DNA of 64,000 nucleotides. Origin: Lachnospiraceae bacterium P6B14 (GTDB lineage Bacteria > Bacillota > Clostridia > Lachnospirales > Lachnospiraceae). The first letter of the stretch is position 1; the number at the start of each line of letters is the position of its first letter. Below, piece after piece: positions 6,293-15,150 of the stretch. The notes under the pieces were generated by a model, which saw only the letters and a list, made by a program, of their open reading frames with translations, was not told the DNA's origin and ran no database searches. The translations under genes and the position numbers were made by a program. The stretch is from assembly GCA_000687695.1 (NCBI GenBank), contig JHWZ01000006.1, positions 1-64,000 of the forward strand. The letters are read 5' to 3'.

Positions 6293-9211
6293 TCAGATGC
6301 TCTGGAGGAAGCACTTTGCGATACGGTACAGATCTTGATTCTTTGCACCCGTAGTCTCGCTTCCTACATGAAGAGAATTCCGTTCGCCATCAAACAGGCT
6401 GTTACCATCCATTGTAAAACCGATCTCTTCCAATCCTTTCGTAAAACGATCCAAAAGCTCTGTATACACATCGAAGCTTTCTTTATTTGCTGCAGTCACA
6501 AAACCGTTTACCTTTGTACCGCTCAGCTTGAATGTTCCCTGAAGTCTTCCAAGCTCATCCGAGTCAGTTGTGATCTCTACGGTTCCGCGCTCAGCTCCAT
6601 CTTCCCTTATGGTGACGTTTACATCTACGACACCACGCTCAGTCATCACCGGTACCTCGTACATCTGATACCTGCGGATCGCTTTGTAGAAGGATATATG
6701 CCCGGCCATCCTTGCCGTGGCTTTGATCTTATCACTAGTTATATCGTCAGATTCCTTGGAATCCTCAAGAGTCTTTAAGTGAGTTTTTTCTATTTCATCA
6801 TAGATCTCGTCGACATCGTCCTGATCGAAGCGCTCTATCACTCTCTCCGACTCTTCCTCTGTCCACAGATTTCTCGCATCACGCATGTTGTGCCTGATAT
6901 AGTCACTCGCGGACATGATATTTCCAATGGTCTCGGGGAGCTCGACCTCTTCCAAAAATACTCCGGTCTGGTTATCCATCTGCTCTGCCACATGACGCAT
7001 ATCTGCGGCCATTTCTTTATAATACTCATCCATCTCGCTCTCTGACTCACCATGCTCTGTGCACAGTTCAAAAAGCTCCTCGGGTGTCATCTCGGTCACA
7101 TCACCCATGTATGCAGCCATAGCCTTCGGCGAGAGTGCGTATTTAAGCTGCGGCATCTCACTCTTTGTAAATGCAGACATGATCTGTGCATCGATGGAAA
7201 CTCCTTTTATCTCAGCACGCGCTAACGCGCCGGCCTCATCGGAAACCTCCGCGTCCACATGTCCTTTTTTCCTGGTACGTGATGCCTCGAGGAGATTTTT
7301 CAGAGAAATATCACGCCCCTCATTCACGAGCTGACCAACCAGCGCACCGTCGCTTTTTTCTATCTTGTCAAGCAGACGATAAATACCGATCATGCTCTCT
7401 CGCTCTTCTTCAGTGACAGCCTTCTGTCTGTCGAGCTTCCAAAGGAATCGTGAAAATGCGATATCCTCGCTTCCAACCTCTTCACTTATACGCTCCACCT
7501 GCTCCTCGAGCTGGTCTAATGAGAGCTCAAGCGGGTTTATATTCTCATCAACCATACGCTTAACAACCTGTGGCTTCATGGCATCCATCAATGTGTTCAC
7601 GCGATTGTCATAGGTCTGCATCTGCAGGACGGATTCTCTGGTTATCTCCATGCTGTTGTAACCGAGTATCCTAAGTGCTCGCTCATTTGCGGCGGTATGC
7701 GGCATACCGAGCTCATCAAGCATCGATCCGAGATTCCCGAATGCTTTTCGAATCGAGTCACCCAGATCAGCTCTAACCTCTGTGCCTACTGCCTCGTACG
7801 TGCTTTCCATTTTTCTGTATGTCTCAGTAAGAGTACTTCCCTCGATGGAGAGTTCTGAGAACGTTATAGTCTGTCTTCTCTCAAAGGTGTTTGACAAAAG
7901 CTCTATCGGAGAACCTAAAACATTTTTGGCTGCTGTTGTAGCCTCATATACCCAATCTCTGTTGTCGTTGTCGGTAAGCATAGTCTCCTCAAACAGGGAT
8001 TCCTTAGCCTTCTGCTCGATTGAACGGAGCTCGTTAACTATCTCCTCGAGATTATTTATATCTATGGTCACACCGAGATTGCTCATCTGTCTTGCAGCTG
8101 AGATCGTCATGGTAAGTCTGACCTCTTCAAGTCTGCGTCTGGCAGTGACGGTATCCTCAGGATATGCCTTTCTTACAGTCGCATCGTCAGTGTTTACCAA
8201 CCTGTCTACGAGATCACGAACCTCCTCGCGACTAAGGTGGCTCAGATCAGCCTCCGTCGCTGATACTCCGTCCTCCATCTCGCTTATGATCCTGCCGAGA
8301 AGCGTCTCCGTATCCATATCACGGAGCTTCTGTACAGCGTCCGTCTGTTCTACGTTTTCCCTGGTCACGGGTATATCGTTCTGATAAAGCCATCTTGCGA
8401 TGTCAAGCTTGTCCTGATCGACTTTCTCTCCCAAAAGATTCTCTATCTGACCCTTTACATCCTCAAATCCGTCAGCCGGACTCTCATCGGGAACTGCGAT
8501 CTTTTCGGTCGCCTTTTCCCCGCGATCCTCTGCCATCTGCTTTCCGATGCGGGCTTCTCCGGATCCATAGAGCGAATCGTTTATGGAATCAGGTGTCACC
8601 TTGTCTTCATTTTTTACCATATACTGCATCGAAGCATCAGAAAATGAGCGAACACCCTCTGCCATGCCCACTGCTTTTTTGATATCCTCGGGAGTATCCT
8701 TAAGAATAGGAAGATCAGAGTTGGCCAACGCCTGGCTCATCATAGACAGAAGTCTGGCATCCAGGGCTATCTCCTCAGATTTTTCACGGATGTCCTTCTC
8801 AGCCTCACGAACTCTTTTGGCCTCATCCTCTACAGATTCTTCTCTTACGTCGCGCTGTGCCTTTACACGTACCAGAGCGCGCTCAAGAGAGGACGCGGTA
8901 TACTCCTCCAGAGGCGTCTTTTCCTCTGAAAGATCATGCGCATCCTCACCTGTCATACATTGAGAAATGAAGTTTGCCGGATCCATCACGTCGAGGTCCG
9001 AGCTTACTTCCTTTATATCAAGTTGTTTTGCCACTTCTTCGGCATACGTGCCCGTGGTCATAGTCTGTTTCTGATTCCCAAACTCTGCCTGTACAATGCT
9101 GTCCATAGCTCCGATCTTGTCGGTATTTCTGCCGTCCGTGGCAATAGGTACTGATACATTTTTAACAGTATCATGAGAGTTCAGGGAACGCGGATCAAAA
9201 TTTACCTGCAT
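6293..9211 (-). CDS. Large flagellum-linked protein, unknown; possible FliK-like C-terminus
   Basis: This 972-residue acidic, mostly helical protein has no signal peptide or membrane segment. It begins MQVNFDPRSLNSHDTVKNVS, a style seen in proteins tied to flagellar rod/hook assembly. Residues about 120-160 form a charged coiled-coil-like stretch. The last 130 residues (VTIREDGAERGTVEITT, then ELGRLQGTFKLSGTKVNGFV) have a beta pattern loosely like the FliK hook-length control domain. It is the first gene after a SigD promoter and precedes flagellin and fliS. Clostridial homologues of unknown function (possibly DUF6240) occupy the same position, from memory. A role in flagellar export or length control is inference. 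Confidence 0.6.
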   Translation of the reverse strand: MQVNFDPRSLNSHDTVKNVSVPIATDGRNTDKIGAMDSIVQAEFGNQKQTMTTGTYAEEVAKQLDIKEVSSDLDVMDPANFISQCMTGEDAHDLSEEKTPLEEYTASSLERALVRVKAQRDVREESVEDEAKRVREAEKDIREKSEEIALDARLLSMMSQALANSDLPILKDTPEDIKKAVGMAEGVRSFSDASMQYMVKNEDKVTPDSINDSLYGSGEARIGKQMAEDRGEKATEKIAVPDESPADGFEDVKGQIENLLGEKVDQDKLDIARWLYQNDIPVTRENVEQTDAVQKLRDMDTETLLGRIISEMEDGVSATEADLSHLSREEVRDLVDRLVNTDDATVRKAYPEDTVTARRRLEEVRLTMTISAARQMSNLGVTIDINNLEEIVNELRSIEQKAKESLFEETMLTDNDNRDWVYEATTAAKNVLGSPIELLSNTFERRQTITFSELSIEGSTLTETYRKMESTYEAVGTEVRADLGDSIRKAFGNLGSMLDELGMPHTAANERALRILGYNSMEITRESVLQMQTYDNRVNTLMDAMKPQVVKRMVDENINPLELSLDQLEEQVERISEEVGSEDIAFSRFLWKLDRQKAVTEEERESMIGIYRLLDKIEKSDGALVGQLVNEGRDISLKNLLEASRTRKKGHVDAEVSDEAGALARAEIKGVSIDAQIMSAFTKSEMPQLKYALSPKAMAAYMGDVTEMTPEELFELCTEHGESESEMDEYYKEMAADMRHVAEQMDNQTGVFLEEVELPETIGNIMSASDYIRHNMRDARNLWTEEESERVIERFDQDDVDEIYDEIEKTHLKTLEDSKESDDITSDKIKATARMAGHISFYKAIRRYQMYEVPVMTERGVVDVNVTIREDGAERGTVEITTDSDELGRLQGTFKLSGTKVNGFVTAANKESFDVYTELLDRFTKGLEEIGFTMDGNSLFDGERNSLHVGSETTGAKNQDLYRIAKCFLQSI

Positions 9212-9247
9212 ACGCGTGCCCTCCTATTCTCACTACTTGTACATTAT

Positions 9248-9275
9248 TTATCGGCATCCGTGGGTCGTTTCTTTA
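9248..9275 (-). promoter_or_regulatory. SigD (sigma-28) flagellar promoter
   Basis: On the minus strand TAAA (9272-9275), a 16-base spacer and GCCGATAA (9248-9255) match the sigma-28 consensus (TAAA N14-16 GCCGATAA). It lies about 35 bases upstream of the ATG at 9211 and should drive the 972-residue protein, flagellin and fliS as late flagellar genes. Confidence 0.88.
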
Positions 9276-9350
9276 GTTTTCTTTCGACAATAACGGAGTC
9301 CCGAGCGGACAATCAAATCTGCCTATCAATGCCCCGAAAATCCAATAAAA

Positions 9351-9373
9351 AAAACGGCCCGTAGGCCGTTTTA
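9351..9373 (-). terminator. Terminator of the 9380-10543 gene
   Basis: AACGGCC and GGCCGTT form a stem around a CGTA loop. On the minus strand it is followed by eight T residues. It ends transcription just downstream of the HD-domain gene and before the SigD promoter. Confidence 0.85.
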
Positions 9374-9379
9374 TCATTT

Positions 9380-10543
9380 TTACGAAAATACCGACTTCAG
9401 ATCCGACTCTCCCATAGGTCCTAACGGAGCGAACTGATCGAGCAGATCATGATCCATCTGTATACGATTGTCCATCGTCTTCATAACATCGACGATCTTC
9501 ACCTCGCTTTTCACCGTCGGAAGCGAGAGGTCATACAGCGTGTTCGAACGGAACTCGATGACCATCGGCTCGAAGATCGCATCGTCGTTGCCTTTGATGA
9601 CAAGACCCTTCTCGATACGTTCAACCACCTCTCCGGTGATCTCCTTTTTCTTCACCTCGAGCTCGACACATACGCCCGGATAAAGGATATTGATAGCCTT
9701 TATAAGCGCGTTAACGATCATCGGATCATACTTATCCTCGTTATCAAGGAGATGACGCACAGCCAAAACCTCTGATGTAGGCTCGGTTTCTGACTTCATA
9801 GCTGTCATACGGTCGTATGTATCAGCAATATAAAGAATATTTGCGTTGACATTCATCCTCAGAGCCTCGGGAAGCTCCTCTCCCGTGCCCTCTCTCACAT
9901 ATATCTCCTGCATATGCTTTATCAGGTTCATGATCTCATCATCGAGCTCACCATATGTCTTGAGGATATCCTCGGTATTTGACTTGATAACCTTGCGAAT
10001 CTCAGGATCCACATCTGTCCCGTCAGGAACCTCCTTAAGTCTGGTCACACCGATATCATGCAGCACCGCTGCCTTGATTATCATATTGAGCCTACCGCCC
10101 TTCACTCCGAGCTGGCCGGCAATAAGGGCTGCCAAAATAGCCACATTCAGCACATGCTTATATACAAAGTCCTCGCTACTTCTCAGACTCTGAACAAAAT
10201 TGATCTTGTGGTCGATCGCACCGTAGTTTTTGATAACCAGGGAGCAGAGCCAATCAAGACCCTTGTCCTTTTTCCCCATGGCAATCAGATCCAAATCCTC
10301 ACGGATCGAGAACACTGCCATAGTCTGGAATCTCTCAAAGTTTATATCATCTTCGGTCATCGGCGGAACCGGCTCTGCCGGCTCAAGGATATACAGGCCC
10401 ATGAGATTGAAGTTCTTGATTCCATAGATGGCCTGCATAGTCAGCTTGGTATCACGATCATAGAGCAGAACGCCGTTCTTGTTGTAGATAGGCTTTCCCA
10501 GACGCATTCCGGGCTTCAACTCATCAACCTTAACAAATAGCAT
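9380..10543 (-). CDS. HD-domain protein related to HD-GYP but lacking the GYP motif
   Basis: The start chosen is the ATG at 10543 with TTGAGGAGG eight bases upstream; a TTG at 10558 lies inside that ribosome site. The 387-residue soluble protein begins FVKVDELKPGMRLGKPIYN, the DUF3391-like lead-in of HD-GYP proteins. The HD pair is present (AAVLHDIGVTRLKEV). Where HHE..G.GYP is expected, the sequence is KHMQEIYVREGTGEELPEAL. The c-di-GMP-binding GYP loop and the adjacent histidines are therefore missing. The C-terminal 100 residues are beta-rich and could be PilZ-like, which is unproven. It probably binds rather than cleaves c-di-GMP or has another role. It lies beside the flagellin operon. 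Confidence 0.75.
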   Translation of the reverse strand: MLFVKVDELKPGMRLGKPIYNKNGVLLYDRDTKLTMQAIYGIKNFNLMGLYILEPAEPVPPMTEDDINFERFQTMAVFSIREDLDLIAMGKKDKGLDWLCSLVIKNYGAIDHKINFVQSLRSSEDFVYKHVLNVAILAALIAGQLGVKGGRLNMIIKAAVLHDIGVTRLKEVPDGTDVDPEIRKVIKSNTEDILKTYGELDDEIMNLIKHMQEIYVREGTGEELPEALRMNVNANILYIADTYDRMTAMKSETEPTSEVLAVRHLLDNEDKYDPMIVNALIKAINILYPGVCVELEVKKKEITGEVVERIEKGLVIKGNDDAIFEPMVIEFRSNTLYDLSLPTVKSEVKIVDVMKTMDNRIQMDHDLLDQFAPLGPMGESDLKSVFS

Positions 10544-10603
10544 ATCACGCCTCCTCAAGTTTTTTCTTTACATATATGTTTGATTTTTCTTCTTATATGT
10601 TAT

Positions 10604-10632
10604 ATAATAACAGTAATTGACAACTTTATCAA
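10604..10632 (-). promoter_or_regulatory. SigA promoter of the 9380-10543 HD gene
   Basis: On the minus strand TTGATA (10627-10632), 17 bases and TATTAT (10604-10609). The region is shared with the divergent subtilase gene, for which TTGACA at 10617-10622 has only a weak -10. Confidence 0.6.
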
Positions 10633-10681
10633 GTAAAAAATACCGTTTTTTGATATACAACCCCCGGAGGACACCATATTT

Positions 10682-12946
10682 ATGAAAAAATGCCTGTCTA
10701 TCATATTTTCACTGGTACTCCTGATAGCGGGTATCTGTACAAATACTCCTTCGTTTGCAGCTTTCGATACCTCTTCAGACTGTATCAATATGAACAAAAT
10801 AGAGCCCCTCTTTGACTCGTACGCGGAAGTAGAGAAGCTTGAGCCCGTCCCGGATACTGATTTTGATACTGAGTGTGGGGACGATATCGGCAGTTATAAG
10901 GATAACGAAGCACTTGTCACGCTCACTCTTCCGGATGGAGAAACGAGCCCGCTTCTCAAAGAGGGCGTTTTTTCCGAGGATAAAAGGATCAGCATTCGTG
11001 ATGTGATGGACTTCGGTACATTTTTCGCTATCTATGTGCGATCATCCGTGCTTTCAACCGGGGAGCTTATAAGTACGCTTTCAGACTACCCGTATGTTAC
11101 CGAGGTTACTCCGAACTACAGCCTCACTCAGAGCAGTACGGACCCTCTGCTTTCCGAACAGTGGTACCTCAACGATGAAACCTATGAGCCCGGACTTTCA
11201 CACTATGATGCTTTATCGGACTCGGATATTTCTTACAAAAAGGAAGACCTTTCCATCATTCCGCCGAGTGACAACCCACCTGTAGTCGCGGTTGTGGATG
11301 CCGGTATAGACTATACTCATGAGGATCTCAGGGATAAGATGTGGGAAAACCCGTATCCGTCATTGCCGGGAAAGTACGGATATGATTTTTGTAATAACAG
11401 GGAAGACCCCTACCCCACTTCAGCCGCGGACTATCATGGAACCTGCGTCGCGGGAGTGATCGCCGCGTCCACTGACAACGGCGTCGGCATCTCCGGTATT
11501 TCGCGCGATGCCAGACTCATGTCACTAAAGATATTTGATTCGGACAACTCTGATAACAGCGGGACTATAGCCATTCAGCTCGCTGCGTTTGAATACATAT
11601 ATAAGGCAAAAATGCTCGGTGCCAACATAGTCGCCGTGAACTGCTCATTCGGTGTCGAGCCGTCAGCTATTCCCTATTCAGACATCGGAAGCAATGTCAT
11701 AAGCGTGATCGATTCGACGATCAATAAGCTCGGCAAAATGGGTGTACTCTTTGTATACTCAGCCGGTAATGAAGGTGAGAATCTCGAGAAAAAGCCATAC
11801 GGGCTCCCCTTCCAGCAGGATTCCACCTACCTTTTGGTAACAGGTGCCACCAACTACAAGGGCGAGGTTACTCCATATTCGAACTGCGGTGTAAATCATG
11901 TTCATCTGATGGCACCGGGAAGCACGATACTTACCACCACAACAAGAGACAACTTCCTCCCGGCATCATATGACAGCAACAAAAAGAGTCGACTGTGCAC
12001 GTTCTGCGAGGATTTCCCCTCCGGGAAAAAGACCCTGCTTCGCATCTCGGAGAACTCGACCATTTCAGTATCTCACAGTTCGGAAGACATACATGGAGAT
12101 ATCCAAAGCGGATCAGGTATGGTCACGATCAAAGACGCTAACAGCAGTAACTCCGATAACTACATGGTTTTTTATGATGTTACTGATTATCCCATAGACT
12201 ATAGCGGCTCATCAAAATACTATTTTTCATTTGTATTTCAGCCGGCAACCAGAGGCTCCGGGGCGTGGTTTGATGTGAGCGGACGTCTCGGCGCGCATAA
12301 GGCTGTTCAGGCCTGGCTTGAACAGAACAGCGGACACTATTATCTGTCCATAAATCTTAAAAAATTACTCGGCGGAGACGCTTTGTCCAACGGACTAAAG
12401 GTTTTCATTGATTCATTCGCTCTGTCTGTTGCAGACCCAAACACCTCCGAGTTCGGCAAATATAAATACTCAAACGGAACCTCGTTTGCCGCACCGTGTG
12501 TGACGGGAGCAGTTGCCAGGCTCGCAACTGTCTTCCCGAATGAAAGCGCATCCTTCCGCAAGCAGTTTATACTTGAAAATGTACAGAAAAAGGACACGTA
12601 CACCGGGAAGTGTTCCTCGGGAGGGCTACTGAATATGTCGGCCTTCCCAATGCAGATATCGTATCCCGAGAATCCGACTATCAAGGCAATCGGCATCAAG
12701 CTGAACAAAAAAACCGCAAAGCTTAAAGCAGGGAAAAAGCTCAATCTCAAGGCTACTGTTTCTCCGTCGGATGCAGCGGATAAGCGTGTAAAATGGAAGG
12801 TAAATAAAAAATCCTACGCCTCCGTAAACAAAAAAGGCGTTGTTAAAGCAAAGAAAAAAGGACGCGGACATACCGTAAAGGTAACCGCATATCTCGCGAA
12901 TAACAAGAAAATAAAAACAATCTGTAAGATAAAGATAAAGAGGTAA
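10682..12946 (+). CDS. Secreted subtilisin-like serine protease (S8) with Ig-like C-terminus
   Basis: The 754-residue protein has a signal peptide (MKKCLSIIFSLVLLIAG...SFA-A). The S8 catalytic triad is visible: Asp near residue 205 (AVVDAGIDYTHEDL), His near 252 (YHGTCVAGVIAA) and Ser near 601 (NGTSFAAPCVTGAVA). Asn of the oxyanion hole lies in YSAGNEGE. An insertion of roughly 120 residues rich in beta structure separates the Asn and Ser segments. The last 80 residues form a lysine-rich BIG2-type domain (IKLNKKTAKLKAGKKLNLKA). It is exported and probably held in the wall, degrading or processing extracellular proteins. The HD-GYP gene follows after 13 bases, suggesting one transcript. The ribosome site GGAGG lies 11 bases upstream. 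Confidence 0.92.
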   Translation: MKKCLSIIFSLVLLIAGICTNTPSFAAFDTSSDCINMNKIEPLFDSYAEVEKLEPVPDTDFDTECGDDIGSYKDNEALVTLTLPDGETSPLLKEGVFSEDKRISIRDVMDFGTFFAIYVRSSVLSTGELISTLSDYPYVTEVTPNYSLTQSSTDPLLSEQWYLNDETYEPGLSHYDALSDSDISYKKEDLSIIPPSDNPPVVAVVDAGIDYTHEDLRDKMWENPYPSLPGKYGYDFCNNREDPYPTSAADYHGTCVAGVIAASTDNGVGISGISRDARLMSLKIFDSDNSDNSGTIAIQLAAFEYIYKAKMLGANIVAVNCSFGVEPSAIPYSDIGSNVISVIDSTINKLGKMGVLFVYSAGNEGENLEKKPYGLPFQQDSTYLLVTGATNYKGEVTPYSNCGVNHVHLMAPGSTILTTTTRDNFLPASYDSNKKSRLCTFCEDFPSGKKTLLRISENSTISVSHSSEDIHGDIQSGSGMVTIKDANSSNSDNYMVFYDVTDYPIDYSGSSKYYFSFVFQPATRGSGAWFDVSGRLGAHKAVQAWLEQNSGHYYLSINLKKLLGGDALSNGLKVFIDSFALSVADPNTSEFGKYKYSNGTSFAAPCVTGAVARLATVFPNESASFRKQFILENVQKKDTYTGKCSSGGLLNMSAFPMQISYPENPTIKAIGIKLNKKTAKLKAGKKLNLKATVSPSDAADKRVKWKVNKKSYASVNKKGVVKAKKKGRGHTVKVTAYLANNKKIKTICKIKIKR

Positions 12947-12959
12947 GGAGGAGTTAGTA

Positions 12960-15095
12960 ATGCCCATAAAAAGGAAAACAAAAAAGAGTTGGATAGCCGG
13001 GCTTATCCTCGGAAGCATCCTTCTCAATATTGGCATATCCCAGGCAGCGTCTTCTGCGGGTATCGTGCTTTATCTCGATTCAATAGGTACCGTTATCGCA
13101 TCCATCTTTGGTGGCTTCCTGCCGGGTATCCTTGTCGGATTCATCACAAACCTGATAAAGACCATCTTTGATCCATCCTCCATTTATTACGGCCTGATCA
13201 ATGTACTCATAGCCGTGTTCGCTGCATTCTTTGCAAGTCATGGCTGGTTCAAGAATGTATTCAAGATCTTTGTCCCTGTTGTTGCTACGGGCATTTTTGT
13301 CGGCGGTCTGAGCTCGATACTGACATGGGCTCTCTACGGCTTTGCTACCGAGGGAATCTCCGCGGATCTCGCATCCACGATCTACAGCAATACATTTTTC
13401 TCGATGTTCGGATCACAGCTTTCCGCTGATATCCTGATAGATCTGATCGACAAGCTGATCACCTTCTATGTGGCGTTTGCGATATACAGGCTCATACCAA
13501 AAAAGGTTTCCGAGAACTTTACCCTTACCAACTGGCAGCAGGATCCTCTGAGCCAGGAGATGTTGAAGATCGCCCGTACGATGAATGTGCGTTCTCTGTC
13601 ACTTCGTGTAAAGATCATCATAGTTTTGGTACCTTCGATGTTCCTCATCGCGATAGCAAGTACTCTTATAAGCTACAGAATCTATGTAAATATGACCGTG
13701 GATGACAGAAAGGAACTCGCGACGACCATAGCGGACTTAGAAACTGCCGTCATAGATCCCGACCGCGTGGATGAGTATATAGAAAAGGGCAAAAATGCTC
13801 CGGGGTATCGTAACATAGAACAAAGGCTAACTACGATCCGCGAGAGCTCCGAGGATATCGAATATGTTTATATCTATCGTATACTCGAGGACGGCTACCA
13901 CGTTGTGTTCGACCTGGATACGCCTGAACTCAAAGGTGCTGCTCCGGGTGACATCGTCGCTATCGAGGACTCATTCAAGCCTTACTTGAATGATCTTTTG
14001 GAGGGCAAGGAGATAGAACCTCTTATATATGAGGACAGATACGGATGGCTTATGACCGTGTACAAACCGGTTTACGATTCAGAAGGAAAATGCCAGTGCT
14101 ACGCCTGCGTAGACGTATCGATGGACAAGCTGTACGGCAATGGAACCATATTCCTTGCAAAGCTTTTCTCCCTGTTCTTCGGTTTGTTTATACTGATCCT
14201 GGCAGTAGGCTTGTGGTTGACCAAATACCATATCATATTCCCGGTCAACACCATTTCCTACAGTGTGAGCCATTTCGCCCACGAGAACGCCCAAGCCATG
14301 GAGGAACAGGTTAAAGAGATCCACAAGCTCGCCATCGGAACCGGTGACGAGGTCGAAAACCTCTATCACGCCGTATCAAAGCTGGCTGACGACGACCTTC
14401 AGTACTCTCTTGATATCCAACGTAAGAACGAGGTTATCATGCAGATGCAAAGTGGCCTGATCATCATACTCGCCGACCTCGTCGAGAGCCGAGACAAATG
14501 TACCGGAGATCATGTCCGCAAGACCGCAGCCTATGTAAAGATCATCATGAGACAGATGAAGATACTCGATATATATGCAGATCAGCTCACCGACGAATTC
14601 GTGAGAAACGTCGGCGACTCCGCTCCGCTTCATGACGTCGGAAAAATCCATGTACCTGACGCGATACTTAATAAGGCAGGAAGGCTTACCGATGAAGAGT
14701 TTACAATAATGAAGGAGCACACTACCGCAGGTGCCGAGATCCTCGACCGTGCTATCGAGCTCGTTCCGGATACAGGATACTTAAGAGAAGCCAAAAACCT
14801 TGCCCTCTACCACCATGAAAAATGGAACGGCTCGGGATACCCCATGGGACTTGCAGGAGAAGACATCCCGCTGTCTGCACGTATCATGGCAGTTGCGGAC
14901 GTATTTGATGCCCTCGTGTCTAAACGAAGCTACAAGGAAGGCATGCCTTTCGAAAAAGCAATGTCCATCATAACGGAGGGCGCAGGAAGTCACTTCGATG
15001 CCGAGATCGTAAGAGCATTTGAAAGTGCCGAAGAAGAGGTCAGAGAGGTCTCACTGATGCATATGGATCAGAGTGCAGGCGGATTGATAATCTGA
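12960..15095 (+). CDS. Membrane HD-GYP c-di-GMP phosphodiesterase with ECF-S-like N-terminus
   Basis: This 711-residue protein has three parts. Residues about 10-185 carry five or so membrane segments with glycine motifs (YLDSIGTVIASIFGGFLPGI) resembling ECF-transporter substrate-binding subunits. A membrane helix near 220, an extracellular sensor (about 240-400, Cache-like) and a second helix near 410 follow. The C-terminal HD-GYP domain (about 485-690) has all motifs: HDVGK near 557, HHEKWNGSGYP near 620 and DVFDAL. It should hydrolyse c-di-GMP in response to an extracellular or membrane signal. Start: ATG with AAGGAGG upstream, 13 bases after the subtilase stop. Confidence 0.88.
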   Translation: MPIKRKTKKSWIAGLILGSILLNIGISQAASSAGIVLYLDSIGTVIASIFGGFLPGILVGFITNLIKTIFDPSSIYYGLINVLIAVFAAFFASHGWFKNVFKIFVPVVATGIFVGGLSSILTWALYGFATEGISADLASTIYSNTFFSMFGSQLSADILIDLIDKLITFYVAFAIYRLIPKKVSENFTLTNWQQDPLSQEMLKIARTMNVRSLSLRVKIIIVLVPSMFLIAIASTLISYRIYVNMTVDDRKELATTIADLETAVIDPDRVDEYIEKGKNAPGYRNIEQRLTTIRESSEDIEYVYIYRILEDGYHVVFDLDTPELKGAAPGDIVAIEDSFKPYLNDLLEGKEIEPLIYEDRYGWLMTVYKPVYDSEGKCQCYACVDVSMDKLYGNGTIFLAKLFSLFFGLFILILAVGLWLTKYHIIFPVNTISYSVSHFAHENAQAMEEQVKEIHKLAIGTGDEVENLYHAVSKLADDDLQYSLDIQRKNEVIMQMQSGLIIILADLVESRDKCTGDHVRKTAAYVKIIMRQMKILDIYADQLTDEFVRNVGDSAPLHDVGKIHVPDAILNKAGRLTDEEFTIMKEHTTAGAEILDRAIELVPDTGYLREAKNLALYHHEKWNGSGYPMGLAGEDIPLSARIMAVADVFDALVSKRSYKEGMPFEKAMSIITEGAGSHFDAEIVRAFESAEEEVREVSLMHMDQSAGGLII

Positions 15096-15112
15096 CACTG
15101 ATAATTAACGCA

Positions 15113-15150
15113 AAAAAAGAAGTGGCTGATCTCAGTCACTTCTTTTTCTT
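15113..15150. terminator. Bidirectional terminator between convergent HD-GYP and GH25 genes
   Basis: AAAGAAGTGGCTGA and CAGTCACTTCTTTTT form a near-perfect stem flanked by A-runs and T-runs, so it functions in both directions. It overlaps the last lysine codons of the GH25 gene. Confidence 0.85.

Noticed and set aside
6335-9154. Many plus-strand frames up to 200 codons opposite the 972-residue gene
   Set aside because: They are shadows: serine/arginine/leucine-rich translations of the antisense strand without ribosome sites.
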